From NCBI GenBank assembly GCA_018335035.1, contig JAGXKT010000003.1, forward strand, positions 78,623-142,622: a DNA stretch of 64,000 nucleotides. The letters are read 5' to 3'. The notes beneath the pieces were generated by a model that did not search any database, had not been told where the DNA came from, and saw only the letters and a program-made list of their open reading frames with translations. Positions 50,763 to 58,870 of this stretch are shown piece after piece (within the stretch, counting starts at the first letter, position 1; every line of letters begins with the position of its first letter). The translations under genes and the position numbers were made by a program. The stretch is from Phycisphaerae bacterium (GTDB lineage: Bacteria; Planctomycetota; Phycisphaerae; SM23-33).

Positions 50763-52139
50763 ATGGCCTCCCAGCGCGATTCCGCCCGTGAGCATCTCCG
50801 CCAGGTGGCGGCCGAGCTGCCGCAGGCGCCCGGGGTCTACCTGTTCAAAGACGCCGCCGGCGTCGTGCTCTACGTCGGCAAGGCGAAAAACCTGCGGTCC
50901 CGCGTGGCGAGCTACCTTCAGCCGTCAGCGGACTTGGCAGCGACGCGCGGGCCGGAAATCCGCCGGATGATCGAGCAGCTCGCCGCCGACGTCGACTGGC
51001 TGGCATGCGACAGCGAGGTCGACGCCATGCTCCGCGAGAATCGGCTGATCAAAGACATCCAGCCGCGGTTCAACGAGCAGCTCAAGGACGACAAGAGCTT
51101 CCCCTACCTCCAGATCACCACGCGCGAGGACTTCCCCCGCGTGTCGATCACCCGCCAGCCGCAAAGCAAGAACGCCCGCCTGTACGGGCCGTTCGTGGCC
51201 GCGGCGGACCTGCGTGCGGCGCTGCCGCTGATGCAGCGCGTCTTCAAGTTCCGCACGTGCAAGCTGGACATCGACGCCAGCGACGAGGGCCGGCGGTTCT
51301 TCCGCCCGTGCATCCTGTACAACATCAAGCGCTGCACCGCCCCGTGCGCCGCGAAGGTCTCCAAGGACGCCTACCGCGAGCAGATCAAACGGCTGCGGCA
51401 GTTTCTGGAGTCCAAGGGTTCGGCGCTGCGACGGCGACTCGAGCGCGACATGAAGGAAGCGGCCAAGGCGTTGGCGTACGAGCGGGCGGCGGAGTTGCGC
51501 GACGAGCTGCGCGCCCTTGACGGGCTCCAGCAGCGCGGGCTCGTCGACGAGCACGTCCAGCCGGAGGTGTTCTACGTGGACCCGACCGAGGGACTGGCGC
51601 GTCTCGTGGACGCGCTCGACCTGCCCGCCCCGCCGCGGATCGTCGAGGGCATCGACATCGCCCACCTCGCCGGCGGCGAGGCGTGCGGTGCGATGGTGTG
51701 CTTCATCGACGGGCGCCCGTTCAAGAACGCCTACCGCCGTTACAAAATCAAATCCCACGATCGCAACGACGACTACGCCTCGCTGCGGGAAGTCGTCCAG
51801 CGGCGATACCGATACGCCGGCATGGATCGCGAGCTGTTCCCGGACATCGTGCTGATCGACGGCGGACGGGGACAGCTCAGCGCCGCGGCCAGCGTCTTCG
51901 AGCGGCTGGAATTCGCCCCCCCGGCGCTGCTGTCGCTGGCCAAGCGTGAGGAGCTCGTCCACGTGCACGGGCACCCGGAGCCGCTACGGCTGGCACGCCG
52001 CGACCCGGCGCTGCGGCTGCTGCAATCGGTGCGGGACGAGGCCCACCGCTTCGCCCAGCACTATCACCACATCCTGCGACGCAAGGCGACGCTGGGGGAG
52101 GACGCCAAGCCGGACAAGCGGCGACGGGGCAAACGATGA
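50763..52139 (+). CDS. uvrC: UvrC-type excinuclease subunit, short form
   Basis: Nucleotide-excision-repair nuclease, 458 residues compared with about 600 for typical UvrC. Seen: GIY-YIG domain (about 20-100: GVYLFKDAAGVVLYVGKAKNLRSRVASYL, with catalytic Arg and Glu), four-Cys region CILYNIKRCTAPCA, UVR domain (about 220-255: RDMKEAAKALAYERAAELRDEL), and the RNase H-like 5' nuclease (about 290-440: EGIDIAHLAGGEACGAMVCF, DIVLIDGGRGQLSAA). Missing: much of the segment between UVR and the RNase H-like domain, and the C-terminal helix-hairpin-helix pair; it ends in a basic tail instead. The active residues remain, so it is probably functional. Convergent with the MazG-like gene. Confidence 0.9.
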   Translation: MASQRDSAREHLRQVAAELPQAPGVYLFKDAAGVVLYVGKAKNLRSRVASYLQPSADLAATRGPEIRRMIEQLAADVDWLACDSEVDAMLRENRLIKDIQPRFNEQLKDDKSFPYLQITTREDFPRVSITRQPQSKNARLYGPFVAAADLRAALPLMQRVFKFRTCKLDIDASDEGRRFFRPCILYNIKRCTAPCAAKVSKDAYREQIKRLRQFLESKGSALRRRLERDMKEAAKALAYERAAELRDELRALDGLQQRGLVDEHVQPEVFYVDPTEGLARLVDALDLPAPPRIVEGIDIAHLAGGEACGAMVCFIDGRPFKNAYRRYKIKSHDRNDDYASLREVVQRRYRYAGMDRELFPDIVLIDGGRGQLSAAASVFERLEFAPPALLSLAKREELVHVHGHPEPLRLARRDPALRLLQSVRDEAHRFAQHYHHILRRKATLGEDAKPDKRRRGKR

Positions 52140-52148
52140 ATCAGAAAG

Positions 52149-52210
52149 ACGAAGTACGAAACTCGAAATACGAAACAAATCCGAAACGGATAAACGACAA
52201 ATTCAAAACG
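52149..52210. repeat. Degenerate heptamer repeat (ACGAAAC unit), left arm
   Basis: Units ACGAAGT, ACGAAAC, TCGAAAT, ACGAAAC and further degenerate ones, directly after uvrC. It is the inverted counterpart of the block at 52238. Confidence 0.8.
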
Positions 52211-52237
52211 GCTGATGCCCGATTCAGGCACGGCCCG

Positions 52238-52294
52238 TTTCGTATTATCATTTTCGTACTTCGTGCTTGTTTCGCATTTCGAATTTCGTGCTTC
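52238..52294. repeat. Degenerate heptamer repeat, right arm (inverted)
   Basis: TTTCGTA, CTTCGTG, TTTCGCA, TTTCGAA and similar units. Its reverse complement matches the left arm in roughly 24 of the first 28 bases. Together the arms could form a long imperfect stem between the convergent uvrC and MazG-like genes, perhaps acting as a two-way terminator. Confidence 0.75.
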
Positions 52295-52304
52295 AGATGC
52301 GCCG

Positions 52305-52568
52305 CTACTTGAACCCTTCAACGCCCCGGACGGTGTATTTCTCGACGGCGCGTTCGAGGTCGACGTCGTTGATGTTCGCCAGCGTGCACAGCCAGGCCAG
52401 CACGTCGGCGAACTCCTCTGCCTTGTTGGCGTCGTCGTCACCGGCCAGTGCCGAAGCCAGCTCGCCGACCTCCTCGGCGAACCACAGGAACGTCCCCGGT
52501 GTGCCGCGTTCGCTGTCGCGGGCGTAGTACTTTCGGCGGATGAAGTCCTGGAATTCGCGGAGTGTCAC
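52305..52568 (-). CDS. MazG-like nucleotide pyrophosphohydrolase
   Basis: Protein of 87 residues, a half-size MazG fold: TLREFQDFIRRKYYARDSERGTPGTFLWFAEEVGELASAL, with the EExxE motif as EEVGE and the second acidic motif as EEFADVLAWL. These proteins hydrolyse (d)NTPs to monophosphates, cleansing damaged nucleotides. The start is taken as GTG 52568 with GGAG upstream; the track uses an ATG 27 codons earlier in repeat-rich sequence. It is isolated between CG-core repeats on both sides. Confidence 0.88.
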   Translation of the reverse strand: MTLREFQDFIRRKYYARDSERGTPGTFLWFAEEVGELASALAGDDDANKAEEFADVLAWLCTLANINDVDLERAVEKYTVRGVEGFK

Positions 52569-52623
52569 GGGCGGCTCCTTTACGTTGCGGTTCGCCGGAC
52601 AGGATAAACGCCGAGGGTAAAGA

Positions 52624-52644
52624 ACGAAGCACGAAATACGAAGG
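52624..52644. repeat. Degenerate heptamer repeat (third block)
   Basis: Three head-to-tail units ACGAAGC, ACGAAAT, ACGAAGG in the same orientation as the block at 52149, upstream of the MazG-like gene. Confidence 0.7.
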
Positions 52645-52655
52645 GGCAAATCCTA

Positions 52656-52779
52656 GGGGTGCCCGTCCGTAGTCTGGCCCGTACGGGCGTCCCACGGCCG
52701 TCTCGGCCGCGAGGGCCCAGGCAGGATGCCCGTGCCACACATGGGCGAGACCCATACGGGCAGTGCTGCCCATGCCACG
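52656..52779. repeat. GxDARAT-type intergenic repeat with palindromes
   Basis: GC-rich element in the 310-base gap 52569-52878. It contains the palindrome GCCCGTACGGGC (52677-52688), GGATGCCCGTGCCACACATG, and CATGGGC/GCCCATG arms. In translation one frame reads GPRQDARATHGRD, a phrase familiar as a mis-annotated repeat in planctomycete and verrucomicrobial genomes. The rest of the gap (52780-52878) holds nothing recognisable. Confidence 0.6.
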
Positions 52780-52878
52780 AATCTGTCGCGTACGCAATCC
52801 TAGACGGCGGAGCCGATCTCAGCGGTGAGCCGTTTGCTGTCCATTTCCCATGTCGATTTGCCTGCTTCGGATCCGCCG

Positions 52879-55791
52879 CTAATCGAGTTCCGCCTCGATC
52901 TGCTGCAGCACGCGGGCGGCCATCGACGCCGACGGGTTCAGCTCGAGGGCCTTCTCAGCCGCTCCCCTGGCCGCGTCCAGCGCCGCGAGGTCGTCGGTCG
53001 TTCGCCCGTGGTGATAGCGTGCCACGGCCAGGTACGTCCACGCCTCCGGCGAATCGGCGGCGACCTGCGTCATCCATTCGGCGCTGTCGACGGCACGGTC
53101 GTAGCGGCGCAGCGCGATGTACAACTCGGTCATGGCTTTGTAGGCGCTGGCCTCGTAGGGGTTGATCTGCGTGACCTCGCGCCAATAGCGCAACGCCTTG
53201 TCCTCCTCGCCGGGCAGCGTGCGGTACGTCTCGGCGATCTGGCGGGCGTAGGTCGGCTCGGTCATCGTGCGCCGGTGCAACTCGATGAGATTCGGCAGCG
53301 CCCGCTCGGGACGCCCGAGTTGCAGATACAGCTTGGCCAGTTCCTTGTAGCTTCCATCGGCCAACGGGCGGCGGCGCTTGAGCTGCTCGAGCGCCTCGAT
53401 CGCCGGCCCCCAGCGCCGCCGCGCGAGGTGGCATCGGGCCAACACCTTCGCCGCCACGGGCGAAGCCGGCTGCAGTTCATTGAGCTTTCGGGCCAATCGT
53501 GCGGCCTCGTCGTATTCTTTGCGTTCGGCCAGGGCTTGCGACAGTACGGCCAGAGCGGCCGTCTGGTCGGCCGACACCTTCAGCGCGGCGCGGGCCGCCT
53601 GCATCGCCTCGTCCTTGGCGCCGCGCGCCCAGTACGCCTCGGCCAGGCGGGCCTGGGCGCCGGCGTCCTGGGGGGTCTTCTCGGCGGCCTGCTTGGCCTG
53701 CGGCAGCGCCGGCGGGCCGTCCGGCGTGTACCCCCAGCGGCGGATCTCGTCCCGCGCCCAGGCGGCGAAGGCGCGGTCGAATTCCGGCTCCGTCACGCCC
53801 AACTCCGCGGTGAACACATCCCGCTGGCTCAGCCCCTCGGCGAAACCGTCCAGAAGCGACAGCACCGTCTCGTAACCGCGCGTGGTGATAATGTATTCCA
53901 GCATCCACTCGCTCTGGGCGTAGGCCAGCGAGCGATCGCCGCGCCGCTTCGGACGGATGAACGACCAGTTCAGCTTGGACACCGGGATCAGCCGGTCGTG
54001 CTGCACGGCCGCGACGAGCGCCCGGACCGCATCGTAGTTGCGCCGGTCCGGCTGCTCCCAGACCGCACAGGCCTCCGTCAGCCAATGCGGAATGCGATTG
54101 CCCGTCGCCGAGAGCGTCACCACGTGGGCGAACTCGTGCCGCAGCACGGTCGGCCAGTTGTACGTGCCGAAGCGGCTGCGCTCGGCATCCGGCGCGACCA
54201 TGGCGATCACCGGGCCCGTGCACGCCCCCACCGTTCCGATCCAGCCCTTGCCACTGATCCGGACGGAGAAATCTTTGTGGGCGGGGAAGACCTCCACCAG
54301 CGTCTTGCCGGCGGGCTCGTGGCCGAAGTGGTCGGTGACCGCGGCGTAGATGCGCTCGGCCTGCTCGGCCAGCGGCTCGAGCAGCACGGCGTCGTGCCGG
54401 GCGTCGACTTTGATGACGAAGTGCTCGGTTTCCCGCACGGTGTAATCGGACAGCTTGCCCAGAAGTTCAACGTAGTTGTGCACGTCGGCGCGGAAGTCGT
54501 CCAGCTCGCCGGCACGTGCGAGCACCTCCCGCGCCGCGTCCTCCTGCCCCGTCTGCATGTACAGCAGCCCCAGCTCGGTCGCCGGACCGGCCTGTTCGGG
54601 CGCAAGGTCCATCGCCTTCTTGAAGTATCGCTCGGCCGCCTCGTACTGCCGACCGGCCGAGAGCCATTCGCCGATCGTCTTCGGCAGCGTCGCGCAGCGT
54701 GGGTTTACCTCGCCGACGCGCGCGATGTACTCGTCCGCCTCGTCCGGCGCGCCGAGCCGGACGTGCCGCGCCGCGGCCAACGACAGCGCCTCGACGTGGC
54801 GCGGGTTGATCTGCAGAATCGCCTGCAGCACCTTCGGGACGTGATCGAACTTGCGCCACTTCATCAGGCACATGGCGCGGACCAACAGCGCGTCGGTGTG
54901 CCGGGGGTTGATCTTCAGGGCCTTGGCCACCTCCGCCAGGCAGGCCTCGAAGCGCCACCGGCGCAGATGCAGCAGCGCCCGCCCGACGTGCACGTCGGCG
55001 ATTCGGCCGTTGCGCTTGCTCGCCAGCGTGAACTCAACCGCCGCGCCTTTGGGCTTGTGCTTGGACAGCAAAAACATCCCCGCCGCGACGTTCGCCGGCC
55101 AGTAGCTTTCGTCGATGTCCTGGTAGGCGACCTGGAAGTAGTTGTGCAGGATGTTCGCCGCCTGCTCGCTGGCGCGCCGTCCGCTCAGGACGGTGTGACG
55201 GTCGAGAATGCGCCCCAGGGCAACCAGCGATTCCGGGTCGGTGCGGTACGCCGCGCCGTCCAGCACGCGGCTCATCGTCTCGTAAACTTCGAGGGCCTGG
55301 GACTTCTGCCCGAACGTCTCCAGAAGCCGCCCGCGCAGCAGGATCGCCGGCGCCCAGGCCGGGCGCAGTTGATTCGCGCGCCGCGCCGCGGCCAGCGCTT
55401 TGCCGTACTCGCCGACCGTCTCCAGCACCCGCGCCCGGGCGGCGTGCCAGCCAGCGTCGTCCGCGGCCGGAGCCGCGACGCGCTGCAGCGCGTCCAGCGC
55501 CGCGTCGTACTCGCCGACCGCCGATAGGGCCTCTGCGAGCCCGACGGCCGCCCGCACGCGGGACGCGTCGTCGTCCATCAGGCGCTTGTAGGCCTCGGCG
55601 GCTTCGGCGTATTCGCCGGACATGTACAGCGTTCGCGCCGCATCCAGCCCGTCCGGGCGCCTCGCCGGGCGACTGGCCGGCGCGGAGCCCCCCGCCGGAC
55701 GCGTGGCGGGCCCGTCGGCCTGGGCCGCCGCCAACGCCGTCGCCAGTGTCAGCACGACCGCGACGAAATGAACGCGAACGCGGAGAGTCAT
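52879..55791 (-). CDS. Exported TPR protein with a gluzincin-type peptidase domain
   Basis: Protein of 970 residues. Signal peptide MTLRVRVHFVAVVLTLATAL (Ala-rich cleavage region), then Pro/Ala-rich, then TPR repeats (about 45-450; for example AAEAYKRLMDDDASRVRAAV). A peptidase MA-like domain (about 470-690) has zinc motif LRHEFAHVVTL and downstream PHWLTEACAVWE, matching HExxH...E. More TPRs follow (about 710-965). Such proteins are typical of planctomycetes and delta-proteobacteria; the substrate is unknown. HEFAH keeps both His and the Glu, so it may be active. The start is set to 55791 because the signal peptide begins there; the track adds 35 codons. The ferredoxin gene lies upstream on the same strand. 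Confidence 0.88.
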   Translation of the reverse strand: MTLRVRVHFVAVVLTLATALAAAQADGPATRPAGGSAPASRPARRPDGLDAARTLYMSGEYAEAAEAYKRLMDDDASRVRAAVGLAEALSAVGEYDAALDALQRVAAPAADDAGWHAARARVLETVGEYGKALAAARRANQLRPAWAPAILLRGRLLETFGQKSQALEVYETMSRVLDGAAYRTDPESLVALGRILDRHTVLSGRRASEQAANILHNYFQVAYQDIDESYWPANVAAGMFLLSKHKPKGAAVEFTLASKRNGRIADVHVGRALLHLRRWRFEACLAEVAKALKINPRHTDALLVRAMCLMKWRKFDHVPKVLQAILQINPRHVEALSLAAARHVRLGAPDEADEYIARVGEVNPRCATLPKTIGEWLSAGRQYEAAERYFKKAMDLAPEQAGPATELGLLYMQTGQEDAAREVLARAGELDDFRADVHNYVELLGKLSDYTVRETEHFVIKVDARHDAVLLEPLAEQAERIYAAVTDHFGHEPAGKTLVEVFPAHKDFSVRISGKGWIGTVGACTGPVIAMVAPDAERSRFGTYNWPTVLRHEFAHVVTLSATGNRIPHWLTEACAVWEQPDRRNYDAVRALVAAVQHDRLIPVSKLNWSFIRPKRRGDRSLAYAQSEWMLEYIITTRGYETVLSLLDGFAEGLSQRDVFTAELGVTEPEFDRAFAAWARDEIRRWGYTPDGPPALPQAKQAAEKTPQDAGAQARLAEAYWARGAKDEAMQAARAALKVSADQTAALAVLSQALAERKEYDEAARLARKLNELQPASPVAAKVLARCHLARRRWGPAIEALEQLKRRRPLADGSYKELAKLYLQLGRPERALPNLIELHRRTMTEPTYARQIAETYRTLPGEEDKALRYWREVTQINPYEASAYKAMTELYIALRRYDRAVDSAEWMTQVAADSPEAWTYLAVARYHHGRTTDDLAALDAARGAAEKALELNPSASMAARVLQQIEAELD

Positions 55792-55885
55792 CTTACCTGC
55801 ATTGTACTCATCGGCCGGCTGCGGCCTTCCTGCCATCTTTAACGCATCAGTGCGCGAAAGGTTCCCCCGCAAACCGCGCACACAA

Positions 55886-55921
55886 GCGGGGCACATCCGG
55901 CCGCGGCCGAATCTGCCCCGC
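55886..55921 (-). terminator. Candidate terminator hairpin after the ferredoxin gene
   Basis: GCGGGGCA and TGCCCCGC form perfect 8-bp arms around a further CGGCCGCGGCCG palindrome, 30 bases past the ferredoxin stop. It lacks a T-run, so it may need a termination factor. Confidence 0.45.
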
Positions 55922-55950
55922 GGTGTCCGTCACGTGCAACGGTCGGGCGG

Positions 55951-56121
55951 CTATGCCTCGACGATCGCCTTGACGGGGCAGGCGTCGACGCACTGGCCGC
56001 ATTCGATGCAGGTGTCCTGATCGATCTCGTACGTCGCCGCGCCTTCGGAAATCGCGTCCACCGGGCAGGTGTCGGCGCACTGCCCGCACTTCGTGCAATC
56101 GTCGGTGATCTTGTAAGCCAT
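55951..56121 (-). CDS. 2[4Fe-4S] ferredoxin, clostridial type
   Basis: Gene of 57 codons missed by the ORF track; 56 residues. It carries two complete cluster motifs, CTKCGQCADTCPVDAIS and CIECGQCVDACPVKAIV, each CxxCxxCxxxCP. GAGGAG lies 6 bases before the ATG. Low-potential electron carrier, cytosolic, typical of anaerobic metabolism. No enzyme partner is adjacent; it could serve the ferredoxin-like ATPases of the ORP operon or other reductases (inference). A hairpin follows its stop. Confidence 0.95.
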   Translation of the reverse strand: MAYKITDDCTKCGQCADTCPVDAISEGAATYEIDQDTCIECGQCVDACPVKAIVEA

Positions 56122-56345
56122 GTCGTGCTCCTCAGCTACAGGGTCCCGGCCGGCGCCGTCGGCCGACCGTCGCGTATGTTTCCGTCCATCCTACGGACTG
56201 GCCCGTCGTCCGTTCAAGTGCGGTGTGTGTTTTTCGGGTCAGGCCGAGCCCGCCCCCGCCGCTGCCGGGCCCGTGGCGAGCAGCGACGAGGTCGTGCGAC
56301 GCTGTCGTTCGCAATCTTCGCGCAGTTCCGCCCGTGTTCGCGCTG

Positions 56346-56374
56346 TTGACCGGGCCGGTCCGTGCCGATACAGT
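56346..56374 (+). promoter_or_regulatory. Promoter of the DUF502-hpf operon
   Basis: TTGACC, 17-base spacer, TACAGT, about 30 bases upstream of the ATG at 56403. It is among the best matches to the sigma-70 consensus in the window. Confidence 0.65.
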
Positions 56375-56402
56375 AAAGGTACGCCACGGCCGCGAGCGGA
56401 GC

Positions 56403-57224
56403 ATGCGATTGGCCCAACGGATGCAACAGCCCGAGGACACGGGCACACCCAAACGTCGATCCAGGCGATTTTTCCTGCGGGGGCTGGGGACCCTACTGCC
56501 CACGTTGGTGACCCTCTATCTGCTGTACGTGGTGGTCATGTGGGTGTACAACCTGGTCGGTCGGCACATCAGCAAGGGCATCTACTGGCTCACCTCGCTC
56601 ATCTGCGCATCTTTCTTCAACGTCGATTTTGACAATATCCTCTCGCCGAAGCACTGGGAGCTGTACGTCGGCTGGTGGCTGGCGCTGGCGGTGGTGGTCG
56701 TCGCCGTGTACATCTTCGGGCGGCTGGTGGGCACGTGGATCGGGCGCGGGCTGTGGCGCGTCACGGAGCGGACCGTCACGGGCATGCCGGTAATCCGCAA
56801 GGTCTACCCCCACGTCAAGCAGGTCACGGACTTCATGCTGGCCGACAAGCGGAAGTTCCAGCTCGAGGCGTCCCGCGTCGTGGCCGTGGAATACCCGCGC
56901 AAGGGCATCTGGTCGCTGGGGCTGGTCACCGGCGGCGGAATGCGCGCCATTCGCGACCGCGCCGGCGAGGACGTGATCACCGTCTTCATCCCCTCCAGCC
57001 CCACGCCGTTTACGGGGTATACAATTGTAGTGAACAAACGAGAGGCCGTCGAAGTACCAATAACGTTTGACGAGGCCCTGCGGTACACGATCAGCGGCGG
57101 CGTTCTGACGCCGCAGAACCAGACGCCCAAAGCCGACGCCGCGCTGGCGGGCGGCGCAGCGCCGTTGCCCGGCGTGGGGCAGGACCACGAGCGTACCTCC
57201 AGACCCGAGGAGACCGCCAAGTGA
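56403..57224 (+). CDS. DUF502 family membrane protein
   Basis: Protein of about 273 residues. Two membrane segments (about 27-50, FLRGLGTLLPTLVTLYLLYV; about 95-115, LALAVVVVAVYIFGRLVG) are followed by the DUF502 core: VTGMPVIRKVYPHVKQVTDFML, VVAVEYPRKGIWSLGLVTG, VFIPSSPTPFTGYTIVV. The tail is Pro/Ala-rich. Function of the family is unknown; it is widespread in bacteria and plants. The start is uncertain: the ATG at 56403 follows the promoter well but has only a weak GAGCGGAGC ribosome binding site. Its stop overlaps the hpf start (GTGA). Confidence 0.88.
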   Translation: MRLAQRMQQPEDTGTPKRRSRRFFLRGLGTLLPTLVTLYLLYVVVMWVYNLVGRHISKGIYWLTSLICASFFNVDFDNILSPKHWELYVGWWLALAVVVVAVYIFGRLVGTWIGRGLWRVTERTVTGMPVIRKVYPHVKQVTDFMLADKRKFQLEASRVVAVEYPRKGIWSLGLVTGGGMRAIRDRAGEDVITVFIPSSPTPFTGYTIVVNKREAVEVPITFDEALRYTISGGVLTPQNQTPKADAALAGGAAPLPGVGQDHERTSRPEETAK

Positions 57225-57550
57225 ATGTCGAGATCAAGGCCAGACACATGGACGTCACCGACGCTATCCGCGACTACGGTGAAACCAAGCTCGCCAAGCT
57301 GCCTCGCTTCTACAACAAGATCCAGTCCATGGAGATGATCCTCGATTTCGAGGCGGAAAAGGCCCTCGCCGAGGTCGTCGTCACGGCGAAGCGCAAGGCG
57401 ACCTTCGTCGGCAGCGAGCGGAACGACGACATGTACGCGGCCATCGATCAGGCGGTCCACAAAGTCGAGCAACAGATCCGTCGCCACAAGGACCGCGTGC
57501 GCGACCATCAGGGCCCGCCGCACGAAGCGCTGAAACGCGAAACGCTGTAA
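57221..57550 (+). CDS. hpf: Ribosome hibernation promoting factor, short form
   Basis: Protein of 109 residues of the HPF/YfiA family: MNVEIKARHMDVTDAIRDYGETKLAKLPRF and the basic face VVVTAKRKATFVGSE...YAAIDQAVHKVEQQIRRHKDRV. It binds the 30S decoding region and helps form inactive 70S or 100S ribosomes in stationary phase. The short form lacks the C-terminal dimerisation domain of long HPF. The start is GTG at 57221, with GAGGAG 8 bases upstream and GTGA overlap with DUF502. The promoter shared with DUF502 is upstream. Confidence 0.93.
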   Translation: MNVEIKARHMDVTDAIRDYGETKLAKLPRFYNKIQSMEMILDFEAEKALAEVVVTAKRKATFVGSERNDDMYAAIDQAVHKVEQQIRRHKDRVRDHQGPPHEALKRETL

Positions 57551-57585
57551 CCCTCGCCACGCACGGTTCGGCGACCGGTTCGGCC

Positions 57586-57614
57586 TTGACACTCGCTGTC
57601 GCCGTCTCTAAGCT
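57586..57614 (+). promoter_or_regulatory. Promoter of the exported helical protein gene
   Basis: Perfect -35 TTGACA, 17-base spacer, -10 TAAGCT, about 80 bases before the ATG at 57695. Confidence 0.6.
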
Positions 57615-57694
57615 ACGCGGCGAACCCGACACGCGCAGCGTCGGCCGCGGCCCATCCCGCGCTGCTGCCGTATTCAGCGATAAAGGACATGTAC

Positions 57695-58816
57695 ATGCGC
57701 TTGCAGCGTACCCGAAACACCGCGGTGATGCTGGCAACACTCGCCGCCGTCGCCGCACCGTGCCTCGCACAGCCGGCCGCCGGCGACGCGGGCGAATTGA
57801 CCGGCGACGACCCCGACGCGATTCGCGACTACATCATCCACTGGCGCGACCGCATGGCCCAAGCCGGGACGGCGAAGGACGTCATCGCCGCACGCGACAA
57901 GCTGCTCAGCGGTTACACCGCGGAAACGGGAGAGTCTTTCCGAAGCGACTACGCGCGGATCGCCGGCGAAGAGCTGATGAAGCTTGTCGCCGCGCCCCGC
58001 AAGACGCTGACCCGCCTGCGCGAAGTCAGCGCGTCTCTGGTGCTGGCGACGTTGCGTCATACGGCGGCCGCCGACGCCTACCGCGCCATGCTGCTGCACC
58101 CGAGTCAGGCGGTGCGGTATTACGGCTGGCAGGGCGCGGCCTGGGTCGCCATCGACCTGCTCGCCGACGAGAGCGACGCCGGCAAGGACTTCCTGGGCGA
58201 CGTTCGGCGGGCCGCCGCGGCCGAACCGGCCCCGCTGGTCGCCGAGCAGATGTTCACCGCCCTGGCGTCGCCTCGAGCGCCTCGCGGCAAGGTATCGGAC
58301 AGCGCAGAGGCCGCTGCGCGAAAGACGCTGCTGACCGTCCTCGACGACGTATGGCTTCCGTGGTGTCGGCGCGTTCTGGACGGACGGGTGGACGCCGCGG
58401 AGGCCTGCCGACTGGCCGCGACCCGTCTGCGGAACGCGCTGGTGCGATTTGAGGGCGACGCGCACAGCGAAAGCCGGGCGGCGATCTTCCAGATGCTTGC
58501 GGACCTGTTGTGGGCGTCCAGCAAGGCCTACCAGCAGGCCGCCGGGGACGGACAGGCGGCCGAGCCGCTGGCGCACCTCCTGCTCGATCTTGAGGACGTA
58601 CTGAACGCGTCCGTCGACAAGGAGCGGGCGCTGATCCACGACCCGATGGACAACCGCACGCTCAACCCGGACGATCGCGGCATCGAGGTCCGCCTCGGCG
58701 CGCTGGAGTGGGTCAACGAGCACCTGGCGCCGCTGGGCGTGGCGAACCCCAAGGACCGCGTCCCGCCGGCCGAGCCGGCGCCCGGTCCGCCCGAGGCGCC
58801 CGACACGGAAAGCTGA
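57695..58816 (+). CDS. Exported protein of unknown function
   Basis: Protein of 373 residues. Signal peptide MRLQRTRNTAVMLATLAAVAA with cleavage near CLAQPA; the rest is helical and HEAT-like (AYRAMLLHPSQAVRYYGWQGAAWV, VAEQMFTALASPRAPRGKV), with a Pro-rich C-terminus (PPAEPAPGPPEAP). No family is recognised. The start at 57695 fits AAAGGAC 8 bases upstream better than the ATG two codons earlier. It stands alone between hpf and the peptide ABC operon; the 54-base gap to the next gene may be read through. Confidence 0.8.
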   Translation: MRLQRTRNTAVMLATLAAVAAPCLAQPAAGDAGELTGDDPDAIRDYIIHWRDRMAQAGTAKDVIAARDKLLSGYTAETGESFRSDYARIAGEELMKLVAAPRKTLTRLREVSASLVLATLRHTAAADAYRAMLLHPSQAVRYYGWQGAAWVAIDLLADESDAGKDFLGDVRRAAAAEPAPLVAEQMFTALASPRAPRGKVSDSAEAAARKTLLTVLDDVWLPWCRRVLDGRVDAAEACRLAATRLRNALVRFEGDAHSESRAAIFQMLADLLWASSKAYQQAAGDGQAAEPLAHLLLDLEDVLNASVDKERALIHDPMDNRTLNPDDRGIEVRLGALEWVNEHLAPLGVANPKDRVPPAEPAPGPPEAPDTES

Positions 58817-58870
58817 CCGTACGCCGCGGGGGTGCCGCGGCCGAGAAGGGACCGACCGCCGGAAGGACGT

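Noticed and set aside
52659-53165. 168-codon ORF upstream of the TPR gene
   Set aside because: Translation of the GxDARAT repeat and antisense of the TPR gene end; not a protein gene.
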